Shown here one piece after another: positions 7,261-13,889 of a stretch of 14,780 nt of DNA. The notes beneath the pieces are model-generated. The model ran no database searches, was not told the origin of the DNA, and saw only the letters and a program-made list of their open reading frames with translations. The translations under genes and the position numbers were made by a program. This stretch comes from Oscillospiraceae bacterium (GTDB taxonomy: Bacteria; Bacillota_A; Clostridia; Oscillospirales; Oscillospiraceae): NCBI GenBank assembly GCA_017627975.1, contig JAGAFT010000047.1, forward strand, positions 1 to 14,780, in the 5' to 3' direction. Every line of letters starts with the position of its first letter. Position 1 is the first letter of the stretch.

Positions 7261-7321
7261 CTTGATTTGTCTCTCCACATCAAGTAAGATAGCCTTGGGG
7301 TATTCCCCAGGGCTATCCTTA
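7261..7321 (+). terminator. Intercistronic hairpin between tupA and tupB
   Basis: GATAGCCTTGGGG (7288-7300) pairs with CCCCAGGGCTATC (7305-7317) around a TATT loop with one G-U pair, extendable by TAA/TTA past a bulged C. A weaker stem CTTGAT (7261-7266)/ATCAAG (7279-7284) lies just before it. There is no U tract, so this is more likely an mRNA-stabilising or partial-termination element that raises tupA over tupBC than a full terminator. Confidence 0.55.
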
Positions 7322-7345
7322 TCTGTCTCTGTCAGGAGTGTTGGA

Positions 7346-8032
7346 ATGGGTACCGCAATCCAAAAGGCAATCGCTCTGATCTTTTCGTCAGATCCCGAGC
7401 TGCTGAATATTCTCTCCACAACGGCGCAGCTGTGCCTTACGAGCTCGGTGCTGGCGCTGCTGATCGGTCTGCCTGTCGGCATCGCCCTAGGCGCCGGCCG
7501 TTTTCCCGGCCGCGGCGTGCTGGTCGTGCTCAACCGCACGCTCATGGGCATGCCGCCTGTGGTCTGTGGTCTGCTGTTTTATATGCTCTTCTCCGGAGTC
7601 GGTCCCTTCCGCCACCTGAAGCTGCTCTTCACCGTAAAGCTCATGATCATCGCCCAGGTGGTGCTTATCATCCCCATCGTCATCGGCAACATGGAAACCT
7701 ATGTGGCAGAGATCGCCCCTTCACTTCGGGAAACTGCCCGGGGGCTTGGCTTCGGCCGGGGAAAGCGCTTTCTCCTGCTGGTGAACGAATGCGTCTATTC
7801 CATTTTCTCTGTCTACCTGCTGGCCTTTGCCCGCGCGATTGCCGAAGTGGGTGCGGTTTCGATGGTGGGCGGCGCCATCGCCTGGAAAACCAACGTCATG
7901 ACCACCGCCATCATGCAGTACACCAACCGAGGGAACTTCACCCTCGGCATCGCGCTGGGTCTGATCCTGATGCTGCTGTCCCTCGCGGTCAACATCGCCG
8001 TTTCCCTGATGCAGAGGAGGCTGAGCCGATGA
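7346..8032 (+). CDS. tupB: Tungstate ABC transporter permease TupB
   Basis: A 228-residue inner-membrane subunit that forms the tungstate channel with TupA outside and TupC inside. The start at ATG 7346 follows aggag (7334-7338); the frame is open farther upstream but that stretch includes the intercistronic hairpin. Sequence shows several hydrophobic spans (about 28-48, 57-83, 95-120, 150-180, 200-222), the LMGMPPVVCGLLFY segment typical of TupB permeases, and an EAA-like cytoplasmic loop (ETARGLGFGRGKRF) followed by RAIAEVGAVSMVGG. This loop contacts the ATPase. The family is close to molybdate ModB and WtpB, but the flanking TupA-type binding protein and the short length favour tungstate. 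Its stop overlaps the tupC start (ATGA), so the two are translationally coupled. Confidence 0.93.
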   Translation: MGTAIQKAIALIFSSDPELLNILSTTAQLCLTSSVLALLIGLPVGIALGAGRFPGRGVLVVLNRTLMGMPPVVCGLLFYMLFSGVGPFRHLKLLFTVKLMIIAQVVLIIPIVIGNMETYVAEIAPSLRETARGLGFGRGKRFLLLVNECVYSIFSVYLLAFARAIAEVGAVSMVGGAIAWKTNVMTTAIMQYTNRGNFTLGIALGLILMLLSLAVNIAVSLMQRRLSR

Positions 8033-8682
8033 AGATTTCCGCTTTCTCCAAAAGCTACGGTAGCCGGACGGTTCTGCGCTTTCCGGATCTGGAGCTGCCG
8101 GACGGCAGCATCACCGCCGTCATCGGACCGAACGGCAGCGGTAAGTCCACTCTGGCCAGGGTCCTGGCCGGCATCGAGCGCTCCGATCAGAAGCGCCCGC
8201 TCCTCACGACGCTCTCTGTCGGCTATATGCCGCAGAAAAGTTATGCCTTTCGCATGAGCGTCGCACGGAATCTTGCCCTCAACGGGAGCGACACCAGGCG
8301 CAGGGAAAAGCTTCTCCACAGCCTGCAGATCGAAGCGCTGTCCCGTCAGTCCGCCAAACGGCTCTCCGGCGGTGAGACCGCCAAAATGGCTCTCGCGCGC
8401 CTGCTGATGCGCGACTATGAGTTGCTGATCCTTGACGAGCCGACCGCCGCGATGGATGTGGAATCCACCCTTGCCGCCGAGAAACTGCTCTCGGATTACT
8501 GCCGCGACACCGGCGCCGGGATCCTGCTGGTGACGCACAGCCTGCAGCAGGCCCGACGCATCGCGCAGCATTTGCTCTTTCTCCACCGGGGCGAGCTCCG
8601 GGAACAGGGCGCTGCCTCACAGCTTCTCTCTTCTCCCGGGACGGAAGAGCTTCGCCGCTTTCTCGAGTTCTACGGGATCTGA
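8029..8682 (+). CDS. tupC: Tungstate ABC transporter ATP-binding protein TupC
   Basis: A 217-residue cytoplasmic ATPase that powers tungstate import. ATG 8029 overlaps the tupB stop by four bases (ATGA) and has gaggagg (8014-8020) upstream; the frame is open far into tupB but that is read-through in another frame. Motifs in order are Walker A GPNGSGKST (33-41), Q-loop YMPQKS (66-71), signature LSGGE (112-116), Walker B LLILDEP (132-138) and H-loop VTHS (H170). The protein ends soon after the ATPase core, with no C-terminal molybdate-binding (TOBE/mop) domain of the kind ModC carries, which fits TupC. It is the last gene of the importer operon and is followed by a strong terminator. Confidence 0.94.
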   Translation: MKISAFSKSYGSRTVLRFPDLELPDGSITAVIGPNGSGKSTLARVLAGIERSDQKRPLLTTLSVGYMPQKSYAFRMSVARNLALNGSDTRRREKLLHSLQIEALSRQSAKRLSGGETAKMALARLLMRDYELLILDEPTAAMDVESTLAAEKLLSDYCRDTGAGILLVTHSLQQARRIAQHLLFLHRGELREQGAASQLLSSPGTEELRRFLEFYGI

Positions 8683-8716
8683 TCCTTTCTGTTCTTATGA
8701 GTGTCCTTAACAGTTT

Positions 8717-8759
8717 CAGGGCTGTACGGCATTTTCGCCGTACAGCCCTGAGCTTTTTT
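8717..8759 (+). terminator. Rho-independent terminator of tupABC
   Basis: A perfect 14-base stem, CAGGGCTGTACGGC (8717-8730) with GCCGTACAGCCCTG (8737-8750), closes a six-base loop and is followed by agc and six T. It lies 34 bases after tupC. The minus-strand side lacks a T run, so it mainly stops plus-strand transcription before the convergent MoaD-like gene. Confidence 0.95.
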
Positions 8760-8788
8760 GATTTTATGACACTTATCTGCTGTGCAGA

Positions 8789-9043
8789 TCATCCACCGGC
8801 CGCCGCCGGGAAGAGATATACCGTATCTCCGTCCCGGAGCTTTGCCTGCGGCGTGGCCTGCTTCCCGTTCACGGCGACCAGGCAGGATTTCAGCGCCTTC
8901 TCCGTGATGCCGCTGTCCGGCTTCTGTTTCCGGATCTCCGCAAGAACGAGCGGATACAGCGCCCGTATGGTATCCGCCTCAGCAGTAAGTTCCTTGACAC
9001 CGCTGTCCAGGCGCAGGGTTCCGAAGAGTTTTACCGTCACCAT
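8789..9043 (-). CDS. MoaD/ThiS-family sulfur carrier protein
   Basis: An 84-residue beta-grasp protein. It begins VTVKLFGTLRL and ends DGDTVYLFPAAAGG, the exposed Gly-Gly tail that is adenylylated and thiocarboxylated in MoaD-type carriers. MoaD supplies sulfur to MoaE-bound precursor for the dithiolene of the pyranopterin. Length is right for MoaD (80-90). Its ATG overlaps the stop of the AOR gene by one base (TGATG), so it is made with that enzyme. AOR-linked MoaD-like genes are common, which suggests a dedicated carrier for the tungsten cofactor; that specialisation is inference. No moaE, moaA or moaC is in the window, so the partner synthase must be elsewhere. Confidence 0.88.
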   Translation of the reverse strand: MVTVKLFGTLRLDSGVKELTAEADTIRALYPLVLAEIRKQKPDSGITEKALKSCLVAVNGKQATPQAKLRDGDTVYLFPAAAGG

Positions 9044-10962
9044 CAGCGGATCCCCAGCCGCCGCAGCTTCTTCTCTCCCGGCAGGCCGTTCTTCCCCCAG
9101 CCGCGGGCCCGGTAATAAGTCCGTTTCATCTGCTCCAGCGGCACCCGCGTCTTCGGGTTTCCCGGATCCTGCAGCGTGTCGGTCAGGCGCTTCGGCAGTT
9201 TGTCGTTGGCCTCGCTGACGCCGAAGCGGGCGTTTACCGCGCGCTCCACGTTGTAGCTTCTCTCTCCAATCCGGGTAAACTCGCCCAGAGTCAGCTTCAT
9301 CCCGGTGGTGTATCGGAGCTCTGTCGGATACGGAATCAGTGGGATATTGAAGCAGGCGATCTCAGGGATCTTGTTGTAAATCCGCACCGCCGGTCCCACA
9401 AAGGGTACCGCCGCATTGACTGCCCGCTGCAGCAGCCCGTTTGGATTGCGTACCATAAAGGCCGGGACTACTCCATAGGAGGTAAAGAGGCACTGACCGC
9501 CGCAGGAGATGGCTTCCATCAGATCCTGCATCACCATGCAGAGGTCCGCCTTCCCGTGCGGAGTCTGTCCGTTCACATTCATGCCCAGGCCCTCGAGCAC
9601 AACGAGATAGCCTCCGTTCAGGTGACAGCCGCCCCGGTTGGCGACGGCATAGCCGAGTCCCTGTCCGACAGCCCGCCGCGGCTCATAGGCGGCCAGTTCC
9701 ATGCCCTTGGATTGAATGGCAAAGTCTTTTCCCCCGTATTTTTCGCTCAGGCGCTTGCTCCCTTCGGCGAGTTCCGCGCCGATGCCGCGCCGATGCGCGA
9801 TATCGTCAAAAATCTTTGAGAGCCCTTCTGTCTCTCCGAATCGCAGGCCGCTCTCCCAGAGTCCCTTCTCGCCTGCCTCCATGGCCCAGGCGAGCGTGCC
9901 CGCCGTCGAGATGGTATCCATGCCCAGCTCATCCAATTCATAGTTCCAGCGGCAGATCTGCTCCAGATTTGCGTTTTCAATATTTCCGCCCAGAAGTCCC
10001 AGGGTCTCCAGCTCGGGTCCCTTGACGGTCTTCCCGTCCACCGGCACCCGTCTCGTGCAGCGGATCGGGCAGGAGAGGCAGCCGTTGTTCGTGACAGTCA
10101 GCTCTTCTGCCAGCGCTTCGCCGCTGACCGCTTCAAACTGTTCAAACTGCCCTCTGGCGTAATTGCGCGTCGAGAGCAGGCCGTGTACCTGCATCGAACT
10201 CACCAGACCGGCGGTGCCCATTTTCGGCAGCTGTTCCCCGGTCAGCGGATGGCGGCGGATGTAGTTCACCCACTTCTTCCGGTGCGCTGCCTCTCCTTCC
10301 TTATCATAGATCGACGGGACCGCATCTCCCGCGGCGGTAATCGCCTTCAGGTTCTTGCTGCCGAAGACGGCGCCCATCCCGGCCCGGCCCGCGGCGCGCT
10401 CTCCGCTGATGACCGAGGCATAACGCACCAGGTTTTCTCCTGCCGGTCCGATGCAGACCATACCGCAGCTGACCTTCTTCCCGTGTTCGGCATTCAGCTT
10501 CTCCTGCAGCGCCGCCTGGGTTTCTCCGCACTTCAGGTCCCGCAGCTCCCGTGCGTCATGGAAGATAAACTCGCCGTTGTTGATCTCGATCCAGCTGAGT
10601 TTCTCACACGTTCCCCGGATAATCAGGGCGTCGAGTCCGGCTTTTTTGAGATAATGACCGAAATTTCCGCCGCAGTTGGAGGAGGAGGTAATGCCCGTCA
10701 GCGGTGAGAGCGACGAGATGTCAAAGCGGTTGGAGGACGGCGCACCGGTACCGGTCAGAGGGCCTGTCGCGATCACGATGAGGTTTTCCGGATCAAAAGG
10801 CTTCTCCGCTCCGGTCAGGTTGTCATAGAGAATTTTGGACGCCATGGCTTTGCCGCCGATGTACTTCTCGCGGTCCAGATCGGTCCAGATATAGTTTTCG
10901 GTTCTTCCGGTGCTCAGATCCAGCAGCAGGACCTTCCCCATGTATCCGCAGTAATTTGTCAT
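9043..10962 (-). CDS. aor: Aldehyde:ferredoxin oxidoreductase family protein (tungsten pyranopterin enzyme)
   Basis: A 639-residue enzyme of the AOR/WOR family, which oxidises aldehydes to acids with a tungsten bis-pyranopterin and a [4Fe-4S] cluster, passing electrons to ferredoxin. I start at ATG 10962 (MTNYCGYMGKVLLLDLSTG), the normal family N terminus, with aaaggag upstream (10977-10971); the frame is open 55 codons further but that crosses the promoter. Visible: IGGKAMASKILYD, TGPLTGTGAPSSNRFD (67-81), the GRAGMGAVFGSKNLKAI block (192-208), cluster ligands C295, C298, C302 (CLSCPIRC), candidate fourth ligand C487 or C491, E319 and H447 (GGCHLNGGY) near positions of catalytic residues in Pyrococcus AOR. 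Length is slightly above the ~605 of archaeal AOR. Substrate is not predictable. No small ferredoxin subunit accompanies it here. Confidence 0.93.
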   Translation of the reverse strand: MTNYCGYMGKVLLLDLSTGRTENYIWTDLDREKYIGGKAMASKILYDNLTGAEKPFDPENLIVIATGPLTGTGAPSSNRFDISSLSPLTGITSSSNCGGNFGHYLKKAGLDALIIRGTCEKLSWIEINNGEFIFHDARELRDLKCGETQAALQEKLNAEHGKKVSCGMVCIGPAGENLVRYASVISGERAAGRAGMGAVFGSKNLKAITAAGDAVPSIYDKEGEAAHRKKWVNYIRRHPLTGEQLPKMGTAGLVSSMQVHGLLSTRNYARGQFEQFEAVSGEALAEELTVTNNGCLSCPIRCTRRVPVDGKTVKGPELETLGLLGGNIENANLEQICRWNYELDELGMDTISTAGTLAWAMEAGEKGLWESGLRFGETEGLSKIFDDIAHRRGIGAELAEGSKRLSEKYGGKDFAIQSKGMELAAYEPRRAVGQGLGYAVANRGGCHLNGGYLVVLEGLGMNVNGQTPHGKADLCMVMQDLMEAISCGGQCLFTSYGVVPAFMVRNPNGLLQRAVNAAVPFVGPAVRIYNKIPEIACFNIPLIPYPTELRYTTGMKLTLGEFTRIGERSYNVERAVNARFGVSEANDKLPKRLTDTLQDPGNPKTRVPLEQMKRTYYRARGWGKNGLPGEKKLRRLGIR

Positions 10963-10993
10963 CGTTCTCCGCTCCTTTCGAAAGCCTGCCTCC

Positions 10994-11022
10994 ATCATAC
11001 CCCAAAACCCGGGAAATTGGAA
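10994..11022 (-). promoter_or_regulatory. Putative promoter of the AOR-moaD-like operon
   Basis: On the minus strand TATGAT (10999-10994) is a 5/6 match to the -10 consensus, with TTCCAA (11022-11017) 17 bases upstream as a weak -35. The start of transcription would fall near 10987, leaving a leader of about 25 bases containing the aaaggag ribosome site. Confidence 0.5.
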
Positions 11023-11032
11023 GAGCCACTCG

Positions 11033-11060
11033 TTTCCGGAGTTCCGAAAGAATCCGGAAA
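11033..11060. promoter_or_regulatory. Inverted repeat between divergent promoters, possible shared operator
   Basis: TTTCCGGA (11033-11040) and TCCGGAAA (11053-11060) form a perfect 8-base dyad with a 12-base spacer. It lies between the two predicted -35 elements (11017-11022 minus; 11067-11072 plus), where one regulator could act on both the AOR operon and the alcohol dehydrogenase operon. No protein is assigned to it. Confidence 0.45.
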
Positions 11061-11066
11061 TCGTCC

Positions 11067-11095
11067 TTGCGGTTTTATCTCCCCGGTGGTAAAGT
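11067..11095 (+). promoter_or_regulatory. Putative promoter of the alcohol dehydrogenase operon
   Basis: TTGCGG (11067-11072) and TAAAGT (11090-11095) are spaced by exactly 17 bases. Matches to the -35 and -10 consensus are partial. Transcription would start near 11102, with the ggagg ribosome site at 11113-11117. Confidence 0.4.
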
Positions 11096-11125
11096 AAAAG
11101 CATCAATGATTCGGAGGACTTCCAC

Positions 11126-12331
11126 ATGGTAAAAAAGGCTTATTACCGCTCCTTCCAGGCGGTGTTCAACGTCGGTGCGCGCTGCCTGTACTGGCGCCGT
11201 CCCGTCCCCGTTTCCGGCATCGGCAGCATTCAGAAGATTCCTTCCCTCCTCAGGAAAGAAAAGGTCAGAAAGGTCATGGTCGTGACCGGTCCCACCATCG
11301 GCAAAAAGCTCGCCCCGAAAATTCTCTCCGAGCTGGATGCGGCCGGCATCTCCTATGTACTCTTTGCCGAGGTAGAGTCCAACCCCTCTGTCAACACCGT
11401 CAACCGCATCCAGAAGCTTTATCTGGACAACGCCTGTGAGGGCTTCATCGCCGTCGGAGGCGGCTCTCCGATGGACGCGGCAAAAGCCGCGGCCGCCCGC
11501 GTCGTCCGGCCGAAGACGGAGGTCGGCAGGATGGCAGGCCTTCTGAAAGTCATGAGGAAGATCCCTCCTTTCATCGCGGTGCCCACTACCGCTGGAACCG
11601 GATCTGAGACAACCATCGCTGCCGTCATCACCGACAGCGACACCCACCATAAGTACGCACTCATGGACCTGCATCTCATCCCGAAGTACGCAGTTCTGGA
11701 CCCCGAGATGACCCGGGAGCTTCCGCCGAAAATCACTTCCACAACGGGAATGGACGCGCTGACCCATGCCATTGAGGCCTATATCTGCTGGACCTATAAC
11801 ACCAGTGAGAGCATCCGGCTCGCCGAAGAAGCCGTCTGTGAGATCTTCCGTTACCTGGAACGCGCCTATCGCGACGGAAACGACATGGAAGCCCGCACCC
11901 AGATGCTGATCGCGGCATACAAGGCCGGCTTTGCCTTCACCCGTGCCGGTGTCGGCAATGTTCACGCCATCGCCCACACCCTGGGCGGTCTCTATAATAC
12001 GCCCCACGGTCTCGCGAACGCCGTGATTCTGCCGATTGTTCTGGAGGATTACGGTGAGGCCGTCTACGAAAAACTGGCTCATCTGGCCGAACTCACCGGT
12101 GTGAAGTTCGACGGAGGCGATGAAGAAAAAGCCAAAGCCTTCATCGCGGAGATCCGCGCCATGAACAGGCGCATGGAAATTCCAACCGGCTTTGATTTCA
12201 TCAAAGAAGAGGATATCCCGCAGATGGTCAGGTGGGCCCTTGCTGAGGCCAACCCGGTCTATCCGGTTCCGGTCGTTTATAACAAAAAGCGCTGTGAGAA
12301 GGTTATCCGCCGCATCATCCGTGAGGCATAA
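11126..12331 (+). CDS. Iron-containing alcohol dehydrogenase
   Basis: A 401-residue group III (iron-activated) NAD(P)-dependent alcohol dehydrogenase that interconverts aldehydes and alcohols in the cytoplasm. Motifs: nucleotide-binding GGGSPMDAAK (111-120), VPTTAGTGSE (152-161), metal ligands D210 and H214 in GMDALTHAIEAY, H280 in GNVHAIAH with the catalytic-type H284, and H294 in YNTPHGLANA. All four ligands expected from FucO-type structures are present, so the enzyme should be active. Length is usual (380-400). ATG 11126 has ggagg at 11113-11117. It is transcribed divergently from the AOR gene through a shared control region, and 3 bases separate it from the HAD gene. The natural aldehyde cannot be named; a link with the AOR substrate is inference. 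Confidence 0.94.
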   Translation: MVKKAYYRSFQAVFNVGARCLYWRRPVPVSGIGSIQKIPSLLRKEKVRKVMVVTGPTIGKKLAPKILSELDAAGISYVLFAEVESNPSVNTVNRIQKLYLDNACEGFIAVGGGSPMDAAKAAAARVVRPKTEVGRMAGLLKVMRKIPPFIAVPTTAGTGSETTIAAVITDSDTHHKYALMDLHLIPKYAVLDPEMTRELPPKITSTTGMDALTHAIEAYICWTYNTSESIRLAEEAVCEIFRYLERAYRDGNDMEARTQMLIAAYKAGFAFTRAGVGNVHAIAHTLGGLYNTPHGLANAVILPIVLEDYGEAVYEKLAHLAELTGVKFDGGDEEKAKAFIAEIRAMNRRMEIPTGFDFIKEEDIPQMVRWALAEANPVYPVPVVYNKKRCEKVIRRIIREA

Positions 12332-12334
12332 GCC

Positions 12335-12997
12335 ATGCAGGCTGTCATCTTCGACATGGACGGTGTGATCTTTGACACCGAGCACCTGGCCATGCGTCTC
12401 TGGATTCAGGCCGCTCAAGAACTCGGCATTCCGGGGATTGCGGAGGTCTATCCTTCCGTCATCGGAACCACCACAGTCCGCACCCATGAAATTCTCACCG
12501 AGCGCTATGGCGTCTCCTTCCCCTGGGAGGCCTTTGACGGACGGATCCGCGACCTGTATCATGAGCACTACGAGCGTGAAGGACTCCCCGTGAAACCGGG
12601 GGCGCCGGAGCTGCTTTCCTCTCTGGCGGCAAAGCATGTTCCGCTTGCCCTTGCCTCCTCTACGCACAGCGATCTGGTACGGCGGGAATTGCGGGATGCC
12701 GGTTTTCTGGATTTCTTTGACGTCGTGATCGGTGGAGACATGGTAACGCACTCCAAACCGCACCCGGAGATTTTCCTCCGGGCAGCGGAGGCTTTGCATG
12801 CCGCTCCCGAAGACTGTTGCGTGATTGAGGATTCCTTCAACGGAATCCGGGCCGCGGCGGCCGCCGGAACCCATCCCCTGATGGTTCCCGATCTGCTGCA
12901 GCCGACGGAAGAGATCCGCTCCCTCGCAGAACAAGTTTTCCCGTCTCTGTACGAGCTGCTGTCCTTTCTCCTTCCGTCCGTGTCTCCCCGGACCTGA
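12335..12997 (+). CDS. HAD-superfamily phosphatase, beta-phosphoglucomutase-like
   Basis: A 220-residue cytoplasmic HAD subfamily IA hydrolase. Motif I is DMDGVIFD (nucleophile D7, acid/base D9), motif II S108/S109 in LALASST, motif III K141 in SKPHPEIF, and motif IV E165-D166 in VIEDSFNG. The helical cap (about 16-85) is of the C1 type found in beta-phosphoglucomutase and phosphoglycolate phosphatase relatives. All catalytic residues are present. It starts 3 bases after the alcohol dehydrogenase stop and is probably co-transcribed with it. The ribosome site is weak (gtgagg, 12321-12326), which suggests coupling. The substrate is unknown. It could be a sugar-phosphate phosphatase or a metabolite-repair enzyme. 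Confidence 0.88.
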   Translation: MQAVIFDMDGVIFDTEHLAMRLWIQAAQELGIPGIAEVYPSVIGTTTVRTHEILTERYGVSFPWEAFDGRIRDLYHEHYEREGLPVKPGAPELLSSLAAKHVPLALASSTHSDLVRRELRDAGFLDFFDVVIGGDMVTHSKPHPEIFLRAAEALHAAPEDCCVIEDSFNGIRAAAAAGTHPLMVPDLLQPTEEIRSLAEQVFPSLYELLSFLLPSVSPRT

Positions 12998-13014
12998 AAT
13001 TGGATCCTTCCAAG

Positions 13015-13050
13015 CCGGATTCTCTGTACCGAGAATCCGGTCCACTTTTT
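13015..13050 (+). terminator. Terminator of the alcohol dehydrogenase-HAD operon
   Basis: CCGGATTCTC (13015-13024) pairs perfectly with GAGAATCCGG (13031-13040) around a six-base loop; five T (13046-13050) follow after tccac. It lies 18 bases after the HAD stop. The gap before the T run makes it a moderate rather than ideal terminator. Confidence 0.75.
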
Positions 13051-13118
13051 AATTCGTACCGGAACGGCTCTCGAAATTAGCATATTTTATCTATAGTTAT
13101 GACTTTCTAACTTTTCCC

Positions 13119-13147
13119 TTGACTTTACTTTTTTCGTATGCTATTCT
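13119..13147 (+). promoter_or_regulatory. Promoter of the TetR-family gene
   Basis: TTGACT (13119-13124), 17 bases, then TATTCT (13142-13147) preceded by TG at 13139-13140 (extended -10). This is the best sigma-A-like promoter in the window. The start of transcription would be near 13154. Confidence 0.7.
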
Positions 13148-13152
13148 CAGGT

Positions 13153-13165
13153 TTAGTTAGACTAA
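13153..13165. promoter_or_regulatory. Operator-like palindrome at the TetR gene start of transcription
   Basis: TTAGT TAG ACTAA is a 5-base inverted repeat with a 3-base centre that covers the predicted start of transcription. A regulator bound there would block its own promoter. Autoregulation by the TetR protein downstream is inference. Confidence 0.45.
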
Positions 13166-13175
13166 GCTCACCGAG

Positions 13176-13796
13176 GTGACCAAGTTGCTTCCTGAGAATG
13201 ATGAAATCCGGACCGCTCTTCTCCAGAGCGGCAAGCAGCAGTTTCTGGCACACGGCTTTGACCGTGCGTCCCTCCGTGTGATCTGTCGGAACGCCAATGT
13301 CACAACCGGCGCCTTTTATTCTCACTTTGAAAAAAAGGAGGATCTGTTCTGCTCTATCGTGGAACCGTCGGTCTCTGCCTTTCGGGAGCTCTTCAACTCC
13401 GCAGCCGAACGGAATGCGGCAAGTCTCGGCAGCGTCGAGGACGAGCTCCGTTCGATCACCTTCGCCCGGAATCACCGGGAGGAGTGCCGGCTCCTGCTCG
13501 ACTGCGCAGAGGGGACAAAGTACGCAGGCTTCCGCCGGTGGCTGGTAGAAGACTGTTTTTATCCCAGATATCAGGCATTTTTCGACCGCAGTGCGGGAAA
13601 ACCGGTGGATCCGCCCCTGGTCAGAATCATTTTGCACATGAAACTGGACGAATATACCGACCTCATCTATGGCGACTACACGGATGAAGAAGTCCGCAGT
13701 CTGATTGCCCGGATGAGCATCTTCTCCGAAGCCGGGTTTCAGGCTCTGATGCACCTGCTCCGGGAGGAAGAATCTCGCTCTGCCGCTCCCGTATAA
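13176..13796 (+). CDS. TetR/AcrR-family transcriptional regulator
   Basis: A ~206-residue one-component repressor. The N-terminal helix-turn-helix is clear at about residues 31-51 (ASLRVICRNANVTTGAFYSHF), with the family's GAFYSHFEKKEDL turn into helix 4. The rest is a helical ligand-binding and dimerisation domain that I cannot match to a known ligand class. The start is uncertain. GTG 13176 gives the longest form but has no ribosome site, while TTG 13185 lies just after AGGTGA (13174-13179) and may be the true start, shortening the protein by three residues. It has its own promoter and operator-like palindrome and ends before a convergent terminator. Its targets are unknown; nearby candidates are its own gene and the alcohol dehydrogenase and AOR operons. 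Confidence 0.9.
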   Translation: MTKLLPENDEIRTALLQSGKQQFLAHGFDRASLRVICRNANVTTGAFYSHFEKKEDLFCSIVEPSVSAFRELFNSAAERNAASLGSVEDELRSITFARNHREECRLLLDCAEGTKYAGFRRWLVEDCFYPRYQAFFDRSAGKPVDPPLVRIILHMKLDEYTDLIYGDYTDEEVRSLIARMSIFSEAGFQALMHLLREEESRSAAPV

Positions 13797-13819
13797 GTTG
13801 TATAAGCTGTTTTGCCCAT

Positions 13820-13866
13820 AAAGATACCGGCTGGAGAATCACCTTCTCCGGCCGGTATCTTTTTTT
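13820..13866 (+). terminator. Convergent terminator between TetR gene and response regulator
   Basis: AAAGATACCGGC-T-GGAGAA (13820-13838) pairs with TTCTCC-G-GCCGGTATCTTT (13844-13862), 19 pairs with one G-U, around a five-base loop. Seven T follow on the plus strand (13860-13866), making a strong terminator there. On the minus strand only TTT follows, so it may also slow or stop transcripts of the response regulator. Confidence 0.93.
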
Positions 13867-13889
13867 CTTCTGTTCTGTTTCAGGTCCGC

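Noticed and set aside
7432..8028. Apparent 199-codon N-terminal extension of TupC
   Set aside because: It is an alternate frame inside tupB; its arginine/histidine/proline-rich sequence has no fold, and ATG 8029 has a strong ribosome site and normal ABC ATPase length.
8697..9218. Plus-strand open frame (173 codons) downstream of tupC
   Set aside because: It includes the tupC terminator and is antisense to the MoaD-like and AOR genes; serine/proline-rich shadow without motifs.
10963..11127. 55-residue N-terminal extension of the AOR protein
   Set aside because: It covers the predicted promoter and ribosome site and reaches the divergent gene; the family N terminus begins at ATG 10962.
11075..13045. 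Very long minus-strand open frame (656 codons) opposite the alcohol dehydrogenase and HAD genes
   Set aside because: It spans two well-defined plus-strand genes and a terminator, and its translation has glycine/aspartate-rich shadow composition without domain motifs.
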